64,000 nt of DNA from the NCBI RefSeq assembly GCF_003265705.1, contig NW_020312785.1:16662682-16726681 (forward strand), in the 5' to 3' direction. The notes beneath the pieces are model-generated. The model made no database searches and was not told the DNA's origin. It was given only the letters and a program-made list of their open reading frames with translations. Positions 11,641-21,605 of this stretch are shown one piece after another. Source of the DNA: Callorhinus ursinus (lineage: Eukaryota > Chordata > Mammalia > Carnivora > Otariidae). The translations under genes and the position numbers were made by a program. Within the stretch, counting starts at the first letter, position 1. The number at the start of each line of letters is the position of its first letter.

Positions 11641-12749
11641 CTTATCATCATTGCTTCTGTATTTTCTTCCTCAGCATTGATGGAAGTTGTTAAGCTATGA
11701 CCTTTTTTCCCCTGCTCAACCATGTAACCTCATGTGCAGGTTGTAGCTCATCAAAATAGTGGTTATTGGTATATTTCTGCTAGCATCTGCTCTACTTAAA
11801 GTAAGATTAACTGTGGGCTACCCCCTTATTGCTTTTCTTCCATCAAGACTTATTTGCACCATACTTATCTCAAATTCCTCCAAATTTGAGGTGTGTAAAT
11901 TACTTGCTCTTCTGAGGCACTCTTGTAGATTTCTTCTCTATGAAATTATCTCTCAAAATTTCTGTAATTGTGAAATTTCACAAATTCTGGAAGAAGACTG
12001 TTCCTTTTAACTTTTACATTTAAACTATTAGTACTAAAAATTATATCTTTTAATTTCTCTACAAATTTTACAAATGTGACATTATTAATTGTGAAAAGTG
12101 TGTCAAAAAAGATGATAATCTACATAAAGTATATACATATTTAAAAATATTAATTTTGATAGAAAAAATATACAGAAACTTATCTGCACAGACACACTGT
12201 ACAAAGCAGAGATATCACAACATACTTCCATTTTGAGGAGCTATCTCCTGGATTAACCAAGTTCTTACAGAGATGGAAAACTGCTGATGACATCTTCTGA
12301 AAGCCTGTTATTTTAACAGGCTTAAGTTATAACCTCTCAACCAGTGTGTGGAGTGAGGAAGGTTTCCTGAAAATGGGAAATTCATCCATATGCCTGTTAA
12401 GAACAAGAAACAATGAGGCTACATTAGCTGGGGTTTAATATGTGGCAATTCAGAATATTAAACTAGGATCACTTCCTAGGAAGCCCAAAGTCCCATCATC
12501 TAGCAAAAATTAGAGATTTCAATACACAGGAAGATCATAACAACATTAATAGTATTACTTAGTATTATAACAGTATTAAAGCCTGAGTCATTTAATAAAG
12601 AACTGGACAATTTTAAAACAGAAGTGCTTTGTTTCAAAACATAATTAAAGCCATGTGTTTTAGCTTCTAAAGCACACTATACTAATTTATTTTCTGGTAC
12701 TTAAAAAAAAATCATTGAATTGACTAGATTCAAAATAAAAAATATCCAT
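11641..12749. other. Unique AT-rich stretch, nothing recognised
   Basis: An 83-codon open frame at 11759-12010 has no recognisable features. 12180-12480 is slightly less AT-rich but matches nothing I know. Confidence 0.4.
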
Positions 12750-12892
12750 CACTCCACAAAATAAAAATCGGTATTTGGCATCAATCGAAAGTTGCAAGCC
12801 ATGCAAGAGACAGGAAAACATGAGCCACAATAAGGAGAAAATCAGTTAGTGGAAACAAACTCAGAAATATTACTGATGTTAAGGGTGCCTGA

Positions 12893-13034
12893 GTGGCTCA
12901 GTCGGTTAAGCATCTGACTTTTGATTTCAGCTCAGGTCATGATCTTAGGGTTGTGAAATCAGGCTCGGTTCTGGACATGGAGGCTGCTTAAGATTCTCTC
13001 TCTCCCTCTGCCCTTCCTTCTGCTTAAAAAAAAA
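12893..13034 (+). mobile_element. Short Can-SINE inside the ancient L1
   Basis: Head 'gggtgcctgagtggctcag' at 12893, short poly-A near 13026-13034. The middle is reduced, giving about 140 bp instead of about 190. Flanks 'tgatgttaa' and 'ttatgttaa' are a weak TSD. Confidence 0.85.
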
Positions 13035-13344
13035 TGTTATGTTAAAAATATTGGCAAGAATCTTATAAGAGTTATTATAACTGTATGCTACATGTTCAAG
13101 AACATGAAAGATTGTGCATATTAAGTAGATATATAGGGACATAAAAGATAAATTAAAACTTCAGAGATAAAAAATTACAATATCTGAGATGAAAACCTTT
13201 GATTAGATGAGATTAACAACAGATTAGACATTGCATAATAAAAGAATAAAGAACGTGAAAAAATACTAACACGAATTATCAAAAGTAAAAAAGAAAAAAT
13301 CCTCAGAAAATGTATATAGCAATGGTGAACTTTAGGGAACTTTA

Positions 13345-13540
13345 TTTTTTTTTAAAGATTTTATTTATTTATTTGACAGAGAGAGACAGCAAGAGGGGGA
13401 CTACAAACAGGGGGAGTGGGAGAGGGAGAAGCCAACTTCCCACAGAGCAGGGAGCCCAATGTGGGGCTTGATCCCAGGACCCTGGGATCATGACCTGAGC
13501 CAAAGGCAGACGTTTAACAACTGAGCCACCAAGGCACCCC
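13345..13540 (-). mobile_element. Can-SINE inside the ancient L1
   Basis: T-run from 13345, 'gattttatttatttatttgac', body 'gagagggagaag', head ending 'ccaccaaggcacccc' at 13540. The flanking ancient L1 text resumes immediately. No clear TSD. Confidence 0.93.
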
Positions 13541-14391
13541 GAAGGATAGAGAGCTCTAAGTGACATAATCCACAAATAATTGGAATCCCTGAAAGATAGA
13601 AGAGGAGGGAGAAAAAAAAATCAATAATTATGTCCAAATTTCTAAATTCAATGGAAATTATACATTCACATATATAAAAAGTTCAATGAATCTGAAGCTC
13701 AAGAAACATGAGATAAACCACACTGAGTTACATTGTAAACCAATTGCTAAGAACCATGATAAATAGAGAAACAAACAGAGAAGGAAGAGATACATTACTT
13801 GTGAGGAATAGAGGTCAAAATAATAGGTTTCTCACTAGAATAATAGAGGCCAGAAAGTTGTTGGGTAATATCTTTTAAGTAATTAGATAAAAGAATAGTC
13901 ATCTCTGGATTGCATACCCAATGAAAACATTTTCAATATTGAAAGCAAAATAATATCTTTTTGAGACATACAATAAAACAGCAAATGTATGACCACAATA
14001 TGTGAAAAGATGTTAAAGGCAGAAAGAAAATGATTCCAGTTAGAAATCTGAAGCTACAGAAAGGAAGGAAGAGCATGCAAATATCATGAGTATGTGAGTA
14101 AATATAAAATAGCTTTTTTCACTACTTAAATTGTCCTGAAAGATGATTGCAAATTTAAAGCAAAAACAATAGAAACAAACTATGAGTTTTATAAAATGGT
14201 TGGAAAGAAAGAAATTGCAAACCAGCAATAGTATCAGTGCTAGGAAGAGAGAAATAGAAGTATACTGTTGTCAGGTTTTTATGGTATAGATGAAGTGATC
14301 TATAACCTATAACCTGGCCTATATATAATATACATATAATTACAATATATATAGATAGTATATATATGTGATCAATTTAAACTTAAACATG

Positions 14392-14419
14392 TCAAATGAT
14401 ATATGTATATATCATTTGA
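14392..14419. repeat. Perfect inverted repeat, 13-bp arms
   Basis: The arms TCAAATGATATAT (14392-14404) and ATATATCATTTGA (14407-14419) are exact reverse complements separated by 'gt'. It lies in an AT-rich part of the ancient L1. It would form a hairpin or cruciform; no function is implied. Confidence 0.9.
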
Positions 14420-14637
14420 AAGTAGTATGTGATAGATTAAAGATGTTTACCATAAGCACCAAAGCAAGATGTTATACTTAAAAAGCCAATGAAGCACATA
14501 AAATGGAATCATAAAATATTCAATTAATCCAGAAGGAGACAGAAAAAAGGGAAAAGATACAAAGAACAGTTGGGACAAAGAGAAGACAAATGTCAAAGTG
14601 ATCAACTGAAACTCAAACATGCCAACAATCATATTAA

Positions 14638-14920
14638 GGGTGCCTGTGTGGCTCAGTTGGTTGAGCGTCTGCCTTCAGTTCAGGTCATGATCCTGTAGTC
14701 CTGGGACCGAGTCCCGCATTGGACTCCCCAGGACCCTGAGATCGAGCCCTGCATCGGACTCCCCACATCGGACTCCCCAGGACCCTGGGATTGAGCCCTG
14801 CATCAGGCTCCCTGCTCTGTGGGAAGCCTGTTTCTCCCTCTCCCACTCCCCCTGCTTATGTTCCCTCTCTCCCTATGTCTCTCTCTGTCAAATAAATAAA
14901 TAAAAATCTTTAAAAAAAAA
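14638..14920 (+). mobile_element. Can-SINE with expanded middle
   Basis: Normal head (gggtgcctgtgtggctcag) and tail (aaataaataaataaaaatc), but about 280 bp long. The segment 'gagtcccgcattggactccc' to 'ccctgagat' (35 bp, 14708-14742) is followed by a second copy of about 49 bp (14743-14791). That copy itself contains a doubled 'catcggactcccca'. A third partial unit follows. The duplicated part corresponds to the single 'cgagccccgcatcgggctcc' block of ordinary copies. Confidence 0.95.
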
Positions 14921-15480
14921 GATGAAGATGAATCTACCCATGGTATAAAAAAAAAATGAAATCTGTCATTACTTTAAAGTGAAAATGATTTACTTTCATT
15001 TCACTTAAGATGAATGAGAAGATCAGTTTAAACTGGTAGAAGTCAATAAAGCATCATCCCTGTCTCTCAGTAACAGGAGGCTTACTTAGATATTATTATT
15101 TCATGTCAAGAAGTTCCCTGAGATCTTACTTCAAGTAGAAAATGTTTGTCTCCAATTTGGTTGTAGCAATTTCTCTTTGTTTGTTTGTTTGTTTGTTTGT
15201 TTTTAAGTTCATACAGGCAAAACTTTCAACTAAAAGGCAGAACTTGAATATTTCTTGGCTGGCCCAAGTAAATTCCACAGTCAAATATGCCACTTAAAAA
15301 TCATTACACACACACCCCACATACATTATATTCTATAGCTTACAATATCATATTATTATTCTTTTAGGAGGTAAATTGCAATTAAAAAAACTTGTAACTA
15401 CACATGGCGTAACTAAGGTAACTCAAATTTTCTTAAAAAATGGTAATGTGAAAAGGCTATACCCAGGAATATTTGTAATT
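14921..15480. other. Unique stretch with (TTTG)n at 15176-15204
   Basis: AT-rich DNA without a recognised gene. A (TTTG) run of about seven units is the only clear repeat. Confidence 0.5.
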
Positions 15481-15493
15481 GAAAAGATAGACA

Positions 15494-17730
15494 TGAAAAC
15501 AAAAAGAAATCAAAGGCATCCAAATTGGCAAAGAAGAAGTGAAACTCTCACTGTTTGCAGATGATATGATATTTTATGTGGAAAACCCAAAAGACTCCAC
15601 CCCAAAACTGCTAGAACTCATACAGGAATTCAGTAAAGTGGCAGGATATAAAATCAATGCACAGAAATCAGTGGCATTCCTATACACCAATAACAAGACA
15701 GAAGAGAGAGAAATTAAGGAGTTGATCCCATTTACAATTGCACCCAAAACCATAAGATACCTAAGAATAAATCTAACCAAAGAGGCAAAGTATCTGTACT
15801 CAGAAAACTGTAAAATACTCATGAAAGTAATTGAGGAAGACACAAAGAAATGAAAAAATGTTCCATGCTCATGGATTGGAAGAATAAATATTGTGAAGAT
15901 GTCAATGCTGCCTAGAGCAATCTATAAATTCAATGCAATCCCCATCAAAATCCATCCACTTTTTTCAAAGAAATGGAACAAACAATCCTAAAATTTGTAT
16001 GGAACCAGAAAAGACCCTGAATCACCAAACGAATGTTGAAAAAGAAAAGCAAAGCTGGTGGCATCACAATTCTGGAATTCAAGCTCTATTACAAAGCTGT
16101 AGTTTTCAAGACAGTATGGTACTGGCACAAAAACAGACACATAGATCAGTGGAACAGAATAGAGAGCCCAGAAATGGTCCCTCAACTCTATGGTCAACTA
16201 AACTTTGACAAAGCAGAAAAGAATGTCCAATGGAAAAAAGACAGTCTCTTCAACAAAGGGTGTTGGGAAAATTGGACAGCCACATGCAGAAGAATGAAAC
16301 TGGACCATTTCCTTACACCACACACAAAAATAGATGCCAAATGGTTGAAAGACCTAAATGTGAGACAGGACTCCAACAAAATCCTAAAGGAGAACACAGG
16401 CAGCAAGCTCTTTGACCTCAGCCACAGCAACTTCTTCCTAGAAACATCTCCAAAGGCAAGGGAAGCAAGGGCAAAAATGAACTATTGGGACTTCATCAAG
16501 ATAAAAAGCTTTTGCACAGCAAAGGAAACAGTCCACAAAACCAAAAGACAACCGACAGAATGGGAGAAAATATTTGCAAATGACTTATCAGATAAAGGGC
16601 TAGTATCCAAAATCTATAAAGAACTTACCCAACTCAACACCCAAAGAACAAATGATCCAATCTAGAAATGCGCAGAAGACATGAACAGACATTTTTGCAA
16701 AGAAGACATGCAAATGGCCAACAGACACATGAAAAAGTGTTCAACATCGCTTGGCATCAGGAAAATCCAAATCAAAACCTCAATGAGATACCACCTCACA
16801 TCAGTCAGAAAGGCTAAAATTAATAAGTCAGGAAACGACAGATGTTGGCGGGTATGTGGAGAAAGGGGAACCCTCCTACACTGTTGGTGGGAATGCAAGC
16901 TGGTGCAACCACTCTGGAAAACAGTATGGAAGTTCCTCAAACAGTTGAAAATAGAGCTACCATATGATCCAGCAATTGCACTACTGGGTATTTACCACAA
17001 AGATACAAATGTAGGGATCCGAAGAAGTACATGAACCCCGATGTTTATAGTAGCAATATCCACAATAGCCAAACTGTGGAAAGAGCCAAGATGTCCATCG
17101 ACAGATGAATGGATAAAGAAGATGTGGTATATATACACAATGGAATATTATGCAGTCATCAAAAGGAATGAGAACTTGCCATTTGCAACAATGTGGATGG
17201 AACTGGACGGTGTTATGCTGAGCAAAGTAAGTCAATCAGAGTAAGACATGTATCATATGAACTCACTGATATGAGGAATTCTTAATCTCAGGAAACAAAC
17301 TCAGGGTTGCTGGATTGGGGGCGGGTGGGAGGGATGGGGTAGCTGGGTGATAGACATTGGGGAGGGTATGTGCTCTGGTAAGTGCTGTGAATTGTGCAAG
17401 ACTGTTGAATCACAGATCTGTACCACTGAAACAAATAATGCAATATATGTTAAGAGAAAAAAAAGAAGAAGATAGCAGGAGGTGAAGAATGAAGGGGGAG
17501 AAATCAGAGGAGGAGATGAACCATGAGAGATGATGGACTCTGAAAAACAAACTGAGGGTTCTAGAGGGGGAGGTGGGAGGATGGGTTAGCCTGGTGAGGG
17601 GTATTAAAGAGAGCATGTTCTTCATGGAGCACTGGGTGTTATGCACAAACAATGAGTCATGGAACACTATATCAAAAACTAATGATGTAATGTATGGTGA
17701 TTAACATAACAATAAAAATAAAAAAGAAAA
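15494..17730 (+). mobile_element. 5'-truncated LINE-1 (L1-B)
   Basis: Starts just before the RT FADD box and continues through the ORF2 C-terminus and 3'UTR to a poly-A-like end. It is flanked by a 13-bp TSD, gaaaagatagaca, at 15481-15493 and 17731-17743. 5' truncation with a TSD is the usual signature of target-primed reverse transcription. The 3'UTR has two related modules (17260-17440 and 17516-17730) split by an A-rich stretch near 17455-17470, as in L1-D. A terminal AATAAA lies at 17711-17716. Confidence 0.97.
15539..17244 (+). pseudogene. L1 ORF2 C-terminal half, broken
   Basis: Begins with the RT active site, FADD at residues 6-9 of the open stretch 15539-15853, which ends in TGA where L1-D has TGG. 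The frame resumes at 16033-16665 and again at 16681-17034. The Cys/His-rich C-terminal box is visible ([18 protein letters not shown]). The RT N-terminus and the endonuclease domain are absent because of the truncation. Confidence 0.92.
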
Positions 17731-17743
17731 GAAAAGATAGACA

Positions 17744-18906
17744 CAATGGTCCACAACTAATTTGCCTTTGATACCCTTTAATGGTACAAGTTAATGCACA
17801 CAAGTCAAGTCACATTTACAGCAAGCATGAAACCTTATATCAATATTTAATACAATTTTTAGAAAGCAAAGATATATGCTGTCTTTTGTAATTATAACAA
17901 AAAAGAAAGAATGTGCTATTTAAATAAAGTAGAAATGAACAAATATATTCGTTAAATAGAATGAGCCTGATAATCATATTTTTGGTTTTGTTTTTTAAAC
18001 TTTAAATTCTAAGCGTCTTAATCTTTTAAATTCTAAGTGTTACGGAGACAGTAGTTTGGAAAGAAGAAAATAATTTGAAACAGAATAGCCTGTATCTAGA
18101 AATTAATTTATAGAAGAGGATTAGACTTTCACATTTTAGTGTATACTAAATATACACTTTCACATATCTTTTACCAGTGAGTCTTATTCTCTTTTAGTAG
18201 TTAAAAAACAAACTTTATGCAATTTTTTTAGTCCATTTATGCTGAGAGAAATAAAATACTTTAACTTGATAACTTCTGAGTTATTTTATTAGTCTTAAGG
18301 TTAAGTGTATGAGTACTTACACAGGTTGTACTGTCTGTGGAGCTATTTAATTTAAACCCATAAATTAATGCCTTGATAATCAATATCTATCTAATGCACT
18401 GCTTAAATTGTACATATTTCATTAATTTTGCATTAGTTCAACTATCTTAGTGATCCTGACCAGTATTGAAAGTGAAAGCACCCTGGTTAATGAATGATTT
18501 ATTACAAAGATAGTTTATGGAGAAAACATTCAATTGCCTATTTGCCAGGTTATAAAAAGGTGAAATATTGCTGATAATAGTTATTTATGAATTCATTTTA
18601 ATCCCTCAACCCTCCTCATTCTATTTCTAAAACTATCACCCTCCCTCCTCAGGTATTTTGTCTAAAGCTAATTATCTCATTATCCCTTTGATCTCCTAGT
18701 TCTTTGTGCATTCAGGGACCATCTCCAGATCTTCGTTCTTTTATTGTCTACATGTTCAATCTCTACTCTTTTTTCTGCCCATCTTAGCCAACACATTTTC
18801 TTGACTATCTGAGTCCCCAACAGCTTTCTGAATTTCCCCTGTCATCTTTCTCTCCCAAGTTTTTAATGATAGAGGTTAAGTGTGTGAGCCAAGTGGAAAA
18901 GAATTT
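17744..18906. other. Unique AT-rich stretch, nothing recognised
   Basis: Two near-copies of 'ttaaattctaagygt' lie at about 18002 and 18027. A pyrimidine-rich patch covers 18600-18870. No ORF of note. Confidence 0.4.
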
Positions 18907-18984
18907 TTGGGAAGGGTATGTGCTATGGTAAGTGCTGTGAATTGTGCAAGACTGTTGAATCACAGATCTGTACCACTGAAACAA
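18907..18984 (+). mobile_element. Untailed 78-bp L1 3'UTR fragment
   Basis: Aligns base for base to 17357-17434 of L1-B with two mismatches (18912, 18925). It shares L1-B-specific variants not found in L1-D, such as 'taagtgctgtg' and 'gtgcaagactg'. There is no poly-A tail and no visible TSD. It stops inside the first 3'UTR module, before that module's A-rich end. Confidence 0.92.
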
Positions 18985-18994
18985 TGGTACCTCA

Positions 18995-19200
18995 CAGAAC
19001 CCTGGCTCTGACATTTTCTACATGTGTGATTGTGGACTGATTACTTAGCTTCTCTGTTTTTCAGTAACCTCATCTGTAAAATGATGAAAATAACAGTATC
19101 TCCATTACAGGGTTTGAAGATTAAGTGAAAAAAAAAACAATAAAAAAGCACCTTGAATTATGCCTGACATTATAGTAATATTTGTTATTCTTATTCTGAT
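18995..19200 (+). mobile_element. MIR fragment
   Basis: Shows the MIR core and tail order: 'ggctctgac', 'tgtgattgtgg', 'tcatctgtaaaatgatgaaa', 'gggtttgaagattaag'. An A-run has grown at 19127-19136. Confidence 0.75.
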
Positions 19201-19682
19201 TACCAACATCTTTAATATATGAAGCCAGCCTCAGCATTTTCACTCAAACTGACATTTGTACCTAAAACTGTTTCAAGTTCTGTACCATTATGCTAATGAA
19301 ATTATTTCCATGAAATTACTGATTCTGTATAAAATACTTAAAAAATGTATAGTCTTTCTTTAGTATAACTTAATATTACATAGTAAAGGCTTTTTAAAAG
19401 TTTGTAAGCTTTTGTACCTGCAGCTCTATCTTCTAGAATATATTTTAAGAAATAGATAAGCGAGAAAATTAAAAAGATATGTTTACCAAAGAATGGCCAA
19501 CAAAATGCTAATCAAACCGTGTTTATATTTTCTAAAAATGGGAAAAGGTTAAAGTCCAAAACATTGATTAAATAAACTCTCATATAATCTTGTAATGAGA
19601 GAATGACAGACATAAGTGATAACATTATAGATGTATAGCTGTCATTTATATATAAAACATATATTTATGATTTTTTTCCTAT
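19201..19682. other. Unique AT-rich stretch, nothing recognised
   Basis: No ORF or known repeat seen. Confidence 0.4.
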
Positions 19683-19930
19683 ATCAGTAGCACAGACTCT
19701 GGGGCCAAATGGCTTGTGTTCAAATGGCTTGTGTTCAAATCCTGATTCATCTAATTAATAACTCTGTGAACCTGGACAAATAATCAACCCCTCCAATTGT
19801 TTTTTTCCTATGTAAAGTGGAAATATTAGACCTTACCCAACAAGCTTTTGTGAGGATTAAAAAGATCATCAACTTGAAATATTCACATAGAATTTAGCAC
19901 ATATCAAAGACTTATCATAATGAAATGTGT
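19683..19930 (+). mobile_element. MIR fragment with internal 15-bp duplication
   Basis: MIR order: 'cacagactctggggccaaa', 'tgtgttcaaatcctg', 'aactctgtgaacctgg', 'ttgtgaggattaaa'. The unit caaatggcttgtgtt is repeated in tandem at 19706-19720 and 19721-19735. Confidence 0.85.
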
Positions 19931-20214
19931 TATTTTTTGTTTTCCAGTTGCTGCATGATCCTTACATCTCAGAATTTTTAGAACTCCACCCTTGGCACCT
20001 ATCTTTTCAAAATGATCATCCTAAATTTAAATTGAAAAGATTCATTTTTTAAAACTTTAATAATTAATTCTAAATATTCACCAACATAATCTTGTCCAAG
20101 CTCTATAATCATGTTTCAAATGCCTGTAATATATTGTTATCCAGATATTGATACCTGGGCATATTACCTACAAACAGCTCAATTCAGAAATTCCAAATGT
20201 ATCCTTGTAATCTT

Positions 20215-20450
20215 TTTTAATAAAGTTTTTTTTTAAGATTTTATTTATTTATTTGAGAGAGAGAATGAGAGACAGAGAGCATGAGAGGGAGGAGGGTGAG
20301 AAGGAGAAGCAGACTCTCTGCTGAGCAGGGAGCCCGATGCGGGACTTGATCCCGGGACTCCAGGATCATGACCTGAGCCGAAGGCAGTCGCTTAACCAAC
20401 TGAGCCACCCAGGCGCCCTATGAAGATTTTTTTTTTAATTTATTTATTTG

Positions 20451-20487
<37 letters not shown>

Positions 20488-20616
20488 CTGGCAGAGGTAC
20501 AGGGAGAAGCAGACTCCCCACTGAGCAGGGAGCCTCATGTGGGACTTGATTCCAGGATCCTGGGATCATGAACCCAGTCAAAGGCAGATGCTTAACTGAG
20601 ACACCCAAGTGCCCCA
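20215..20616 (-). mobile_element. Older Can-SINE, interrupted by a second SINE
   Basis: The head and body occupy about 20427-20616 with a long (AG) run at 20457-20487, and the tail part starts at 20215. The pair is bounded by 16-bp flanks gtatccttgtaatctt (20199-20214) and gtatcctcacaatctt (20617-20632), three mismatches. These fit the TSD of this outer copy. The inner SINE landed in its A-rich tail. Confidence 0.8.
20225..20418 (-). mobile_element. Can-SINE nested in the tail of another SINE
   Basis: Consensus-like copy with T-run at 20225, body 'gagagcatgagagggagga' and head ending 'ccacccaggcgccc' at 20418. Flanks 'taataaag' and 'tatgaag' are weakly similar. It is less diverged than the outer element. 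Confidence 0.93.
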
Positions 20617-20929
20617 GTATCCTCACAATCTTCCCCTGAAAATCAATTCTCACTTCTGAAGTCTTATATGATTGACTTACACTGGGGCAAGAAATGACCA
20701 CCCCTTTATTCTATGTGGATTAACCCTGTGGTGCTATTTGTGCTTTAGGCTTCCCCTTTGGATCAGAGTGAAGATGGTTTCCACCTGATATTCCTATTTT
20801 CCTTTATTCCCTAACCCTATATTCCCTCCTCTAATCCTCTTTACCTAATAACATTTTCCTAATAATCACTTGATCAGGAATCCATAGCACAGGTTTTACT
20901 CCCTGGAGACCCAAATCAGAGAAATAATA

Positions 20930-21210
20930 TTATTTTTATTGTTCACGAGTCTATAGATCAGTTGGATAGACTTCAACAAGGGTCTTGGCTGGCTCAGGAT
21001 TATATCTGTGATTACTTGTGGGCTAGGAATGTGGCTCTACTCATCGTGCTGGGCTCTCTCACATGTTTGAGGTTGGCTGGCTGTCACCTGCTCTTGGTTT
21101 CAGTAGACCACAAAGAAGCAAATGAAAACAGAGTACAAAAGACCTCTTGAAGTCTTATATAAGTATCACCTCTGACACATTCAACTGAAGAACCAAATGG
21201 CAAGCCAGCT
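20930..21210. mobile_element. Possible old MaLR-type LTR fragment
   Basis: Contains phrases seen in old mammalian LTRs (for example 'ttggctggctcagg' and 'ggttggctggctgtcacct'), but no ends, TSD or polyadenylation site. It could equally be unique sequence. Confidence 0.3.
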
Positions 21211-21439
21211 TATACTTTATTTCTTAACATAAAGAAAATGAGCTCTGGTGTTTGAAAGTTGTATGTCTTCACTCCATTTACAGTACAGCTTTTATCAAGA
21301 ATGTCTTCAAAAGAAGTGAAAAAGTGATGAGTGGAGAGGGAATCTCATGTTGGGTATAGGAATTATTTAAAAATAAAATCTTTTAAAAAATAACAGCAAT
21401 AAAAACACATATTCTATGCCTGAGATTAAGCTGGATGTA

Positions 21440-21605
21440 TTGTATAAATTGTTCTATACCTCACAATAATCTCTCAAAATAATATTAGCATCCAAATATT
21501 CAGATGAAGGAATAGAACTTTAGGGAGATTAAGTAATTTACAAAGTGCCCAGCTGGTAAATGATTCATGCAAAAACAAAACCTAGCTTTGTCTAACTATA
21601 AAGCC
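21440..21605 (-). mobile_element. MIR fragment
   Basis: Antisense MIR order: 'cctcacaataatctctc', 'cagatgaaggaatagaac', 'gattaagtaatttacaaag', 'cccagctggtaaatg', 'tttgtctaactataaagcc'. Confidence 0.75.

Larger units (their letters stand above)
12750..14637 (+). mobile_element. Ancient L1M, 5'UTR/ORF1 to start of ORF2, split by three SINEs
   Basis: The order matches an old mammalian L1: 'acaataaggagaaaatcag' (12826), 'gttattataactgtatgc' (13070), 'cagattagacattgca' (13221), 'aattggaatccctgaa' (13577), 'agaggccagaaag' (13844), 'ggaagtatactgttgt' type text near 14255 and 'aaaatggaatcataaaatat' near 14500. ORF1 is destroyed by stops and shifts. Can-SINEs interrupt it at 12893 and 13345, and one at 14638 marks its right edge. 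Confidence 0.85.

Noticed and set aside
13369..13575. Short ORFs repeated across the window with hydrophobic, Leu/Pro/Ser-rich ends
   Set aside because: These are translations of Can-SINE bodies in one frame and recur wherever a SINE lies.
15176..15204. Direct repeats as a CRISPR-like or tandem array
   Set aside because: Simple (TTTG)n microsatellite with no spacers.
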